Shown here piece by piece: positions 45,983 through 57,262 of a DNA stretch of 64,000 nucleotides. Position numbers and translations under genes: made by a program. The notes beneath the pieces are model-generated. The model saw only the letters and a list, made by a program, of their open reading frames with translations, was not told the origin of the DNA and searched no databases. Position 1 is the stretch's first letter; each line of letters opens with the position of its first letter. The stretch is from contig NC_089176.1 of the NCBI RefSeq assembly GCF_947507565.1, positions 1,240,001-1,304,000 of the forward strand, in the 5' to 3' direction. The stretch comes from Oscarella lobularis. Its lineage: Eukaryota > Porifera > Homoscleromorpha > Homosclerophorida > Oscarellidae.

Positions 45983-48589
45983 ATGGTTCGGGCAAGAATT
46001 CATCTCGACAGTGTAAAAGACTCGCTGAAGAGAATGGTCAGGTTCTGTTGCTACGTAGTGGATGATGTAATACCGTACCGTATATCGTCAAATACAAGCC
46101 CGGCTGCGGCTGCCGTTCTCGGTCATGAAAACGCACCCCACGTAATTGGGAGAGCACGTTCTTATAATTAGAGGCGTTGGTTTCGAAAGTCTCGAATAAG
46201 AAGCACCTATTGCCCTTGAAATTCTTTCGTTTTAGATTGTCTTTTGGCTTTGGGTCGTCTGGTTTACGGCCGCCCTCATGCTGCTGGAAGGTGCCGGTGA
46301 CGCCGAAAGCTATTCTACAAGTATCGGTACGCTCCAGCCAAAAGACTTAAAAAAAAATAAAAAATTGCTGACGCGACCTTTTCTTCGCAGTTAGTCTTAC
46401 TCTTGTCTACCCTCATAACCAGTTCATCGAAAAGGAGGAATTAGTCGAGTTTTCATGTCGCTGCGATTCCTGCTCCGGAGAGTCACTTGCGGAGTTTTAT
46501 TTCCGAAATCCTTCAGATAAAGGATTTGGGTTGATAAACTCAACACTGACCAGCAGCAATTACAGGTTAATTGGAAACAATATTCTAATGATAGAGAAAT
46601 TTCGCGAGCCACAAGAAGGCAACTACCGCTGCGCTATTAGTGGCATTTACTCAGAAACGCTCTCTCTAATAATGACAGGTATGCTAACACGTCAAGGATT
46701 TTCTAATTTCTAAACTTATTTTTGACAGTTTATCCCGTTTTACATACTCCTCTACCTCTGCAGAATTACTCTCTGGAAGAGGGTGATTCCCTCAAATTAT
46801 TTTTGTCATTCATGTCCACTCAGAAACACGTTTGGCTGACACTTACTAAGGACGAGGAGTCTTCGAAGAACTGGACGTTTGATGCTTCGCCTCAGAAGCG
46901 AAATCTAACATACATTGATATTTCGTCTGCATCACTAAATGATGCAGGACTGTATGCATTAGAAATGTCCTACGGCAAGACAAAAGAGACATGGGGCTTC
47001 AGGATCGACGTTAAACGTACCACGACATCTTGAAACAGAGATGCGTATATAAATTGTTTATTTTAGGCGTTTTTTGGTTGCATCCGACGTGCGTTGCGCT
47101 GACCTCCTCTTCGGTGCAAGTTCAGTGGGATCAGTTCTCGACTCCCCGTCCCAATGAATCGCACGATGATCAGTTTTTGATCATTGTACGTACTGATTTC
47201 GGTTATGAACTGGCAAATGTTTCTGCATCCACCGGACAGTCACGCGTGATCATTCCCGATCTTCGTGGATGCGGACGATATGTAATAGAAACTGTGGGCT
47301 CTCAGGATAAGCGGAGCAGCTCTTCTGTATCGTGCAACAAAACCACTCAAGACCTAGAGAGCGGAAAATTTGCAGTGGACGTTGAGAAAAGAATCGTTTA
47401 TGTTGGCGACGATGGCAGGATAATGAGGGCGTGCTTACCCTCGCATTACGTAGATAATGCAGAAAACGAAAGTAGACGTTGCCAAAAGTTTAAGGAACTG
47501 AGTATTCTCGAGTTGCCAACGCAAAGAGACGGGCCGTTTGTTGAACTGCCCTCGTTAGAAATTGACGTGACGAACTTTACACTGAACGACGCCTGCGTGT
47601 TGACGTGTCCTCATAATAGGATTTTGAAGCTTACAAAGTGCAAACGTAAGGCTGCAGAAACTTAGCTTCGTAGTTGGACAGGGATTTTTTGTAGCCAATC
47701 AAGGGACTGTAACTGCGACCGCATCATCGCCTCCGTCTGGCAGTCCTCTCGTAACAACGCCTTCGCCTCTGCGTTCAACGTCATCGTCTGGTACCGCAGT
47801 GCCTTCGTCTTCTTCGCCTGACATGATCTCTCCACATATTGAAGGTACCTCAGGCTAAATTATTCCACATACATGTGTGAATGTACCTTGCGTCATTCAA
47901 TCAAGGGACCACACCATCGCCTCCGTCTGTGACTACGCCTTCGCCTCTGCGTACGACGTCTTCACCCATTGAAAGTACCTCAGGCTAAGCGATTCTGCAT
48001 ACATGTGTGAATGTACTTTACGTCGTTCAGGCGAGGCAAACAATCAGCTGATTACCGTTGGACTGCCTATATTGATTGCATTGGTGGTCGCCGTGGGGGT
48101 CGTCGTCGTCTTCTGCAACAGACGGAGAAACGAAAATAATATTACCGTGATCAACAACGAAGCCGCGACGGTTATAGACCGGATGAAGCAGATTGTTCAT
48201 CAACTAAACGGCATTGAAGATTTTTTGAGTGACAATCAAAGTCGGTTTGCTGCAGCTTGTAATCCATTAGCTCTGATATTGTTGCAACTTTTCCGTAGAT
48301 TCTATTGAAAAACTCGTTAAGGAATTTAGAAGACATTGTTGCCGCTCTCAATCACCGCGTCGACGCCGAATATTGGCATTATGGTCGCAGCTGGAGGACA
48401 TCCTTGACGACAAGGGCATTACGGACGTTGCAGAGAGAAATCAGAAGATCAGTGCTATTATCCGACGGGTTGAATGTGAATTGAAAAACAGTGGTGCGTA
48501 GTAGCGATGTACATTTTGGCTGATCTTGGACTGTGTTTGCATGTTTTTATCTTTTAGAACACCATGGGCAGCTTACGACTGACGTCTGA
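45983..48589 (+). CDS. Receptor 2b: Ig-like, FN3-like, stalk, single-pass membrane protein
   Basis: Ten exons (45983-46036, 46236-46326, 46391-46678, 46729-47016, 47067-47645, 47695-47844, 47906-47974, 48031-48240, 48299-48493, 48558-48589) encode about 651 residues. Exon 1 ends KRM in phase 0; exon 2 supplies the hydrophobic signal core (VFWLWVVWFTAALMLLEG). Then two Ig-like domains (GNYRCAI; NDAGLYALEM), an FN3-like plus Cys module (SSSVQVQWDQF, RGCGRYVIETVG, LTKCKR), two related P/S/T stalk exons, a membrane helix (LIALVVAVGVVVVFC) and a helical, basic cytoplasmic tail that is longer than in 1b (LWSQLEDILDDKG, ECELKNS). The stalk exons look like tandem duplicates with flanking intron. Confidence 0.8.
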
Positions 48590-49378
48590 ACAAATCTTGC
48601 GGTATGCACACGAAACAATTACCTACAATGCGTAACCTAACCATTGCAAAGTCTTAGAATAGAACCGGCACCTTTGTCTAGAGAAGTCTTCTATAGAAAT
48701 CTGGCACGTCCTGTTCCGGGCCCTCTGTCGGGATATCAGAAATCTGACGCTGGCCCGTCTACCAAGCGGATCTGTATGTATGTGTGTATGTATGTATGTG
48801 CTGCTTCAAAAACACTTTTTTTCAAGCGCAATTAGAGAAATGTTTGATTTTCCAATGCACACCTGGAAGCCACAGAGGCCACACCCTTCGCTACGTTCGC
48901 AAGCCCGTATCTCCGCCATCTGCCATCTCCACTCGTTCTCTTCAAAAAAAGCAACGAAAAGGCGTCGGAACAAGTATTAAGGTGCAAAAATATTATCGCA
49001 TTGCGAAAGACTGAGGGGAAGGGGGAAGGAGGCCCTCCTTAGGACTCGCGAACACCAGTGTGCGCTTGCACTTGCACTGGAACACAATTCCACCGCGCAG
49101 ATAAACTCTTTTTAAAAGGACTTGCTTATGCGTCATGACGAGGCAGCTAGCACCATCTACAGTAGCACTGTGGCAGATCGCTTTCTTTTGGACTATAGTG
49201 TACATGAGCTGCTAGCCATGGGACTCGGCAGAACAAAGGCACTGCATCTATTGTCTTTCCTCCAATCGCAGCAAGAATTCAGTTTCAAGACGGAACAGCC
49301 GGCGGGCGCGGTGGATGCAGTTCCAAGGCTGCTCCGTGCAATCATTCATATTAGAATCTAGCGTCTCAACGCAGCGCA
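48590..49378. other. Gap between receptor units 2 and 3
   Basis: A TGTA microsatellite lies at about 48774-48800. No receptor exon or other gene is supported. Confidence 0.45.
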
Positions 49379-51564
49379 ATGAAGCCGTCTTTCAAAGCAG
49401 GCACCTACCACTGCAGCGTGCTGCTTGCAGTCATGTTCTCTTTTTTCAACGCCGTTCCTTTGCTCGGTAGAATAAGGCTGTTTTGTAGTAACTCGGGGGT
49501 GCACCTGGCGTAATTGACTCCATAGAGTCATCAACATGCAGTGACATCCTGCTGTGTGTAGTAGTAGTAGTACAGCTACTCTTCCGAGTTTGCAACGCTC
49601 TGTTTTCAAACTTGAAGGAACTTTTCCGGTTTCTGTTGTTTAGGCAGCAGCGTCAAGGTCACGGCGGAAGATCACGACGTCGGTCTCGGTGCTTATCCTA
49701 TTCTGATGTGCAGAATCGTCGGTCCTTCATCCTCCGAGGCTCGTTTTGTGTCATGGACAAAAACGCCTCTGCCTTTGTCTTCGCCTCTGCTCGCATCTTC
49801 GTCTGTTTCTACGGCGAAAATCAAGACGTTGCTTTTGAATTCAAGTACATGGGCAATTCAGATTGAAAGCGTTAAAAAATCAGACGAGGGAACTTATCAC
49901 TGCAACGCCGCCGAGGGAAGCAACGCAACTTTAATCTCTGATCGCGTCTTCATTAAAGTAACAGGTAGGTACATTTAATTAAAGCCGAGGAAGTTTCAAT
50001 CCTTATTCACGTATGCATGCTTTGCAGCTCCTCCCGTTATTGCAGCGTACAGCACAGCTGCTTTAGAAGGCTTGCCAGCCACCCTGGTCTGCAACGGCTC
50101 TAATTATCGTATTATCTCGTGGAAATTTCGTAACCGGTTAATCAGCAGTGGTGTCGCCGGGAGAAGCGAAAAGTTGACGTTTGCTCGAGTTAGTCGAGAT
50201 CAAAATGGGAGGTACAGTTGCACTGCTCGGAATAAGATGGGGGCATCGTTCGCGTACGCCGACCTAACTGTTTACGGTGAGAGAGGCGTGAAAGAGTACA
50301 GTGCAGTACTGTATATGGTACTGATAGCAATCTTTATCTTGCAGTTCCTCCTGAAGTCACAGAACAACCAGTGTCGACACCTGTACAACTTGGAAAAAGC
50401 GCAGAAATTACGTGCTCGATCGCCGGCAATCCTCGCCCGCTTGTCGTGTGGTTGACCGGTCATAATGTCGTTGTTCAGCAGTCTTCTCGAATTTCTATCA
50501 GAGTTGTGTCTTACACAGCCAATGAAACGCGTAGCAAGTTGACCATTCGAAAGACTACAGCTGAGGACGATGGTTGTTATTACTGCCACGCAATCGTTAG
50601 TGGCGTCGGAGCCGTTGATTCGAAGTTGGCAAAGCTGACTGTCAAACGATCTTCACGTAAGGTTCAGTAATCAACCAGACAATAGACCAGTCATCTTTTG
50701 CACCTCATGACTAAAATTTATTTTTTGTCTAGACAAAGTTATAACGTTTCTAACAGCCCACAAGACGCTGTTTGTTGGCAGACGCAGCGTTCTGAAATGC
50801 GGCGACGGCGGGAATTCGGTGACGTGGCACAAAGAACACAAGGAACTAGACTTTGAGCACCAACACCGATTTCAGAAGACGCGAAAGGAAAACCTCGTCA
50901 TCGACAACGTCGCCCTTTCTGATGCAGGAACGTACGAATGCCGCATTCACATCGCGGCCGTAAATATCAATTTAAGTCAAACAATTAACGTCACCGTAAT
51001 TGGGCCTCCAGGTCAACCCAAGAACGTCGGAGTTTCTATTCTTAAGACGAGTCAAGTGGCGATTCTAATTCGCGTGAATTGGACGCGTCCTTCATCAAAT
51101 GGAAATCTTGATCTAACGGGATTTATTGTCTACTACAGGTTGACTTCGCCGCTTGAAACGATATGGAAAATTGGTAGCAACGCGCGAGATTCTTTTCAAA
51201 CGTCTGCGCTAATCAGGTCCGATGGCGTGTATTCTTTTTTTCGAAGTGCCCTACTTGAAATCAAAGTTGAAGCCGTTAATAGGGCCGGCTCTAGAAACTC
51301 AACTCCAATACTGCTTTTCTCCAACAATTCATTTCCGCCGGGGACTTCGAGTACGCAAACGATTCTGGATCTAAATTATATAGTTTGATGCTTTGTTCGA
51401 ACTCAGGTACTTCTCCACCGGTGATCAATTTGATTAGCAGCGCTCAAGCCTCTCAAAGTCGGCCGACGTTCTTTTTTCTATGCTGCTTCGTTGCTTTGTT
51501 CTGGTTTTTTCCTCTGCAATCCGGGCGCGATTTCGGAATTTTGACGCTCTTTCTTTGCACGTAA
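49379..51564 (+). CDS. Receptor 3a: four Ig domains, FN3, hydrophobic tail
   Basis: Six phase-1 exons (49379-49466, 49644-49964, 50028-50276, 50345-50656, 50733-51350, 51407-51564) encode about 581 residues. Signal peptide MKPSFKAGTYHCSVLLAVMF; Ig1 (FVSWTKTPLPL, EGTYHCNA), Ig2 (IISWKFRN, GRYSCTAR), Ig3 (PLVVWLTGHN, GCYYCHA), Ig4 (SVTWHKE, GTYECRI), FN3 (IRVNWTRPSSNGN). The terminal exon is longer than in 1a and 2a: ISSAQASQSRPT then FFFLCCFVALFWFF, followed by 17 more residues, so either a GPI signal or a true membrane helix with a minute tail. The end of exon 5 uses a GTACGC donor at 51351 chosen from phase and homology. Confidence 0.8.
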
Positions 51565-51818
51565 TGCATGTATCCGGCCTTGTCCATGCATATCGCCGCC
51601 AGGACGGATGCACGATGGCGACTTTCAATTTCTTTAGCAAGTAATGTAAGCGTGTGTTGCGTTTACTAGGATTAGTACAAATTCTTTAGTTCTTTTAATT
51701 ACGTCATTTTTACGTCGGGCAATTCCCCCGGACCACTCGTCTCGCTCACATCCCGTGTGTCGACAGCATCAATCACTCTTCAAAAGACACGGTCGCTGTA
51801 GTGTTGCGTCGTTCGATC
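51565..51818. other. Gap between receptors 3a and 3b
   Basis: Spacer containing the 3b promoter; no gene is seen. Confidence 0.4.
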
Positions 51819-54313
51819 ATGCACCGAATGGTAAAGGCAGTTGTCACTCTGCGTGCATGAACGGCACGGTGTAGATATAATTACCACGTGTATACGACAT
51901 CGTGCGCTACGTTGTCTAATCAGTGGGCTTCTTTTTTCAGACCATCTATTTGGCAGCCTGCTTCTTTTCGGTCATCTTTAGGCTGTGGAAAACGACTGAC
52001 GCAACTTCATCTCCAGGTTCATGAAGAGCCATTTTTTCGCACGCCTAATTACATAGTTCCGTTTTGCCGTTTCCCAGTTTGTCTTGTTACTAACTCCGAA
52101 AACAATGTTTTTGAGAGAGAACAAATGGTGGAACTTGAGTGCCGCCTCTGTTCTGACGGCGTCAAATCTCCGCTTGTGGAATTTCGCTATAGACGAGTCT
52201 CCTCAAAAGATTGGCTCCGTGTTACTGATCAAACAGCCGGTTTCATACTTGCCAGAAGTTCTCTAATAATACGACGGTTTCTTGACGAAGAGAAAGGCAA
52301 CTACAAGTGCACTATAAATGGCACCGATTCAAACCCGGTCCGTCTGAGAATGAAAGGTAGCATTAATTAATTAAGGATTTCCGCAATTTACTTTTCTCGC
52401 AGAGGATTTCAAATTATTTCAACATCCAAAAAATCAGACTTTGAAAGAAGGAGACTCTCTTAACGTTGATGTTTCCTTCAAAACCAATAAGCTTACGTTT
52501 CTGAGGGTTGTTAAGACAGAAGATCTTAACAAGGAATCAAACTACACACTGTTTACGTTCTCGTCTCCTAACCAGAGTCATCGGGTTTTCTCTATTTCTC
52601 ATGTGAAACTAGCTCATCAAGGACTGTATACATTAGAAATGCGTTTTAGCACGGCACAGTCCAACCAGACGCATTCCAAGATGTGGAACTTTATGATTCG
52701 CGTTGAACGTACGTCTTACCATGACATGAGGCGGAATTAACTTTATTGAATGTAATCTTTTCTATTTATAGGGAATGTGCCAACCTCATCATCGCCTCCG
52801 TCTAGACCGTCTCTATTTACTACGACGTTTTTACCTTCTTCGCCTGGCAGTACCAAAGAGCTTCCAGCTTCTACGCCTGGTACTCCAACTCCAGAAGGTA
52901 ACTCTGTAAGTATACTTTATTGAGAAAACGTAATCTGGCACGACTACAGACGTCACGTCCGTTACGACGATTCTGCCTTCACCCACTATTACTGTGGGAG
53001 GAGGTACCATATAACTCGTTTCTGTGTATGCAATGTAATCCTTTCTATGCATAGGGAATGTACCAACCTCATCATCGCCTCCGTCTAGATCAGAGTCTCT
53101 ATTTGCTACGACGTTTTTACCTTCTTCGCCTGGCAGTGCCAAAGAGCTTCCAGCTTCTACGTCTGGAACTCCAACTCCAGAAGGTAACGCATACTTTATT
53201 GAGAAAACGTAATCTGGCATGACTACAGACATCACGTCTGTTACAACGATTCTGCCTTCACCTACTATTACTGTGGAAGGAGGTACCATACAACTCGTTT
53301 CTGTGTATGCAATGTAATCTTTCTATGTATAGGGATTGTACCAACCTCATCATCGCCTCCGTCTAGATCAGAGTCTCTATTTGCTACGACTTTTCTACCT
53401 AATTCGCCTGGTAGTACCAAAGATCTTCCAGCTTCTACGTCTGGTACTCCAACTCCAGAAGGTAACTCTATAAACATATTCTATTGAGAAAATGTAATCC
53501 GGCACGACTACAGACGTCACGTCCGTTACGACGATTCTGCCTCCACCTAGTATTACTGGGAGAGGAGGTCTATATATAACTCGTTTCTGTGTATGCAATG
53601 TAATCTTTTCTATTTACAGAGAATGTACCAACCTCATCATCGCCTCCGTATAGGTCGTCTCTATTTGCTACGATGCTTCCAGCATCTACGTCTAGTACTT
53701 CAACTCCAAAAGGTGACTATTTAAGCATATTTTATTGAGAAAATGTAATTCGGCGCGACTACAGACGTCACGCCCGTTACGACGATTCTGCCTTCACCTG
53801 TGGGAGGAGGCATGTACCTCGTTTCTGTGTATGCGTGCTTATATGGCGTCGTGCAGGTGGCAATTCGCTTCTCATTGGTTTGGTGTGTGGGGCTGTATTA
53901 CTACTCCTACTACTACTAGCTTTTATAATTGGCACGAGGATCGTCATCGTGCGTAACCGCGCCGGCATAAGAAGTCCCGCGAGGCCTGAAGCAGAGATAC
54001 CTCTGCCTGAAGTCTCCACGTCAACTGACGGTGACACGATGCGAGATCGTCAACTAAATGCGATTCAAAGGGATGTGAACGACCTTGGGAACGACATCCA
54101 AGACATGTTTCAAAGTTGGTTTGAGGCCCGAACGCGACTGTTCACTAATGACGTTTTTTGCTCTGTTTTTTTAAAGAAATACTTACGATACTGGAAAATT
54201 CTCCACCAGATCAAATACGCTCAGAACTGAATGAGATCCCCGAGGACAACCCGGAAGTTGAGGCGATGAAACGACGTATAGACGAATATTTACAGCAGTT
54301 TGAAGAGACATGA
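51819..54313 (+). CDS. Receptor 3b: two Ig-like domains, expanded stalk, single-pass membrane protein
   Basis: Ten exons (51819-51830, 51941-52016, 52078-52356, 52403-52708, 52772-52897, 53055-53183, 53333-53461, 53620-53712, 53857-54114, 54177-54313) encode about 514 residues. The first exon is only MHRM, joined in phase 0 to the hydrophobic TIYLAACFFSVIF, as in 2b. Two Ig-like domains follow (VELECRLC, GNYKCTI; HQGLYTLEM). The FN3-like exon present in 1b and 2b is absent: the second Ig exon splices straight to four near-identical P/S/T stalk exons (each with VPTSSSPP and STSGTPTPEG-like ends). The membrane helix is GLVCGAVLLLLLLLAFIIG; the tail has acidic and helical segments (EIPEDNPEVEAMKRRIDEY). 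Confidence 0.8.
52772..53712 (+). repeat. Four tandem copies of a P/S/T-rich stalk exon
   Basis: Exons at 52772, 53055, 53333 and 53620 plus their following introns repeat with a period of about 280 bp. The intron part also repeats (ttctgtgtatgcaatgtaat, gacgtcacgtccgttacgac). The fourth copy is shortened. All copies are phase 1 on both sides, so any number can be included or skipped without a frame change. Confidence 0.9.
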
Positions 54314-54699
54314 AGAAACAGTGGTGGGTGACGAGGCATTTAGAGCTGCAGGATGAAGGTTTAGAATATTCTGTCTGGATATAATAAATATTCCACGCTG
54401 CTTTATACATGCATCTAAATCCCGTATTTTCGCCAGTACGTCCACAGGCGTTGTCTCGCCAAACGACGGCAAGAACGCACCGAAAGAGCGTTGAAACGAG
54501 TTTAGGACCCCGAGTTCGCCATGTGAAAGACCAAGAGGGCCCCGCGAACACCACTGTTCGCCTAAAGCGGCGGATTTTCGACTGTCGTTCTCGTGCATCG
54601 TCAAGACAGAGTGTTCCGCAACGGAGTCGTGTTCCAATGCAGGCAGGAGGTAGACCACTGTCACTTGTCGCTTGGATCATTCATTCAGATCAACAATCT

Positions 54700-54892
54700 G
54701 GCGAGAACACGCTGCTAAAATTTTTAGTTCATGATCACGTGTTCATTAGACTTCACTACGTAGTACATTTTTTGTAACCTAAACGTCATCGTCTTCTTCT
54801 TGAAGCGCCTCCTATTATTGCAACATATGACGCAACAGCTTCAGAAGAAGTCAAAAATGGAATGAGTTGCAGAGAACAAGGACAATCTACGG
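54700..54892 (+). pseudogene. Relic of a fourth receptor unit (Ig1 end and Ig2 start)
   Basis: VHDHVFIRLH at about 54728 resembles the end of Ig1 exons (SDHVFIRV), and after an AG at 54804 the frame reads APPIIATYDATASEE, like the Ig2 exon start APPVIAAYSTAALEG in 3a. The rest of both domains is missing or unrecognisable. Confidence 0.55.
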
Positions 54893-55041
54893 TGAGAAAT
54901 AGATCTAACTTTTGTTTCTTCTCAAGTTATGTACAACTGGGTTTTCTAAGTCTGGGTTGATTGAGGACATACAGATTGTGTGTAGCAGACAGGTAGAATT
55001 TTATCTATCATAAAAATATTTCATCTTGACGAAATTATCTC

Positions 55042-55960
55042 AGCAGACGCGAGTAAATGGCGTGGTTCAGTTTCTGTCTGATTTGAAGGATGCTAGAGAG
55101 GTATAACAATCATTTCAATTTGCTTTCTTGAGTCAGAGTTGCCAATGAAGCTTGATATTTTGTCACCAGGCGTCCTGAGATCAATTGACGCACTTGTTAC
55201 CTATACCCAGGGCGTTACTGAAGGGATCTGTAGGCTCGTTTATGGTGAGCATAGAAAACATTCCTTCAGGTAAGTAAGTACACTAGTCACGTAGCGGCAG
55301 CTAGAGTCATCAAGAAGGTAGTCAGTTTCAGTGACGGAAAGATTCGGTAAGACTAGGATGGCTTGTGAGTACATTACGTAGCCTTCTTTATATTTGAGTT
55401 CTAATTTGATGAGGCTGCTGCTGCTGCTAGGCTAAGCGAGCTGTCGTCTAGGCCATTTAGTTACCTTGATTATTATGTTAAATTATTCTGTATGGATCAA
55501 TCTGTAGAGTTTGTACAACACAACACAATGAAATTTTATGTGTTTTTTTTCTGAGGGTTTCTTCCAAACTCTTTTCATTGAAGACGAAGTGGACGAAGAG
55601 GTTGACCTTCTGGTCCCAACGTCCTCGGCAGGACGGGTGGTCCATCTGCCGGACGACGGAGATTGTGGCTTTGATCTCCTAAACTGCCTGTATGCCTCCT
55701 GTGGGGTATGAGGCAATAACATCTAAACGGCCACCTCTCCTGGGCAGGCCGCGCTTATGCGCAGCCACGAGCAGAAAAACTGCCCACTATCACGGCGTGT
55801 ATTTTTGAACAGAGACTACTATCTTTTTTATTGGCAGTCTCTGCCAAAGAATGTCGCCTGAACAAAAACGTGCTGCATGCGTCTACAGAGGACGGTAGCG
55901 AGCACACATCAGCTGTGGCGACTGCAGTCTCGGTCTCATCATCTCTAGATTTATCTAGTA
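55042..55960 (+). other. Possible exons of an unidentified gene
   Basis: Four open segments have plausible splice sites: about 55042-55099 (VVQFLSDLKDARE), 55171-55241 (LRSIDALVTYTQGVTEG), 55558-55708 (FIEDEVDEEVDLLV, LPDDGDCGFDLLNCLYAS) and 55837-55959 (SAKECRLNKNVL). The third recalls the DGDC-type motif of OTU peptidases but a full domain is not visible. Phases do not all agree, so exons are missing or some are spurious. Confidence 0.3.
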
Positions 55961-56007
55961 AGCAGATTAATTTCCTCGTATTCAGCTAAGTTTGTCTTTT
56001 TAGGACT

Positions 56008-56277
56008 GGGGTCCTGAGCACGACCCCGTCATCAAAAACTGCTCCGCCGGGGTCCTGGGCAAGACCCCGTCATCAAAAACTGCCTGGCAGGGGTCCTGGG
56101 CATGACCCCGTCAAAACTGCCTGTGCATGAAACGCGACGGGACACTGTTAATTTTTTTCAATTTATTAAATAAATCAACCGTCCCCTCCCTTATCTATGA
56201 GCAGTTTTTGATGACGGGGTCGTGCTCAGGACCCCGGTTGAGAGCAGTTTTTTATGACGGGGTCATGCTCAGGACCC
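56008..56277. repeat. Clustered 35-bp repeats in inverted arrangement
   Basis: Three copies of a unit beginning ggggtcctg and ending aaaactgc lie at 56008-56041, 56049-56083 and 56090-56120; two reverse-complement copies lie at 56199-56235 and 56241-56277. The outer pair is essentially perfect over about 34 bp, so the stretch can form a long hairpin with about 75 bp of loop. It may be a foldback or MITE-type element. Confidence 0.85.
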
Positions 56278-56616
56278 CAACTCCTAAAAAACGAGCATTA
56301 ATAACAACAACAAGATTTGTACTAAGGCTAACCTGGCCGTCGTTCAGCCGTAAGACGACTCGTAAACTACAGTGCAAAACGGCGCTACCAAAACAGCAAA
56401 AATTAAAAAAAAAACACTATAAAACTAAATTGTTCCTTCTCGGCCCTCGTCACAGACATCTCAACACTGCAAAAAAAGCAGCTGACTTTGGCTCACTCTG
56501 CAGCTGCACCTTATTTGGCGTATTTGCTCGTCACAAGATTTCATCACATCCTGAGAAAATAAAAGCACTTACAATGCATTGCTGTCGAATGACTATAAGA
56601 TTTCTCTCGTCCTCTG

Positions 56617-57262
56617 AGAAAATGAGCTCGCGCCTCGCAACTGCATGAATCGATTTTGGGAGCCGAAAACGACTATAAGCCCCCCGCGTTCGTGTTTACC
56701 TCGATTGAGCTCCCGCGAGGCTCGACGAATGACGTCCATCCTTCCGCAGTCCCTTCGTCTTTGCGATGCTGTCCGAATAAAATCTTTGAAAAGACGAGAA
56801 AGGAGAAACGAGAATGAGAAACGAGCGAACAACTGCTGCAGCGAATCGAAGTGGGGCCTCATCTGAAAAAGAAGTCTCACTGATAGCAGTTTCAACGAAG
56901 GAAAGAGCTCAACGATTTGGCGCTAAGACAAGTTCTCCGTACTTCGCGCCTTTTTCTGTTGTCCACCGAAAGTTGCTAGAGACTGATGCATCTTTCAAAG
57001 AGTTTTTCAAATTTGTCCTATTTATTTGTCCTATTTATTTTGAATTACTAAGACTGAGTTCTGACCTGGATCGACGGTCTAGACGGATTATTCTCAGATT
57101 CCTTGTCGTCGAAAAGTGAGCTCGCGCCTCCGAACTGCATGAATCAAATTGAAGGCGTAACGAAAAACGACTAAGGGGGCCCCCGTTCGTGTTCACTTCG
57201 ATTGAGCTTCAGTGAGGCTTGATCAAAGACGTCCGTCAGTTCCTTTGTGTTCGCGATGTTGT
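56617..57262. repeat. Pair of diverged direct repeats
   Basis: Segments at about 56617-56773 and 57110-57262 share the order gagctcgcgcctc, aactgcatgaatc, gttcgtgtt, cgattgagct, gacgtcc and gcgatg, separated by about 490 bp. The repeats may bound an inserted or duplicated block. No coding sequence is recognised. Confidence 0.65.

Noticed and set aside
54409-54777. 122-codon plus-strand frame after receptor 3b
   Set aside because: Only its end resembles an Ig1 exon; the rest has no domain and is likely part of the relic unit.
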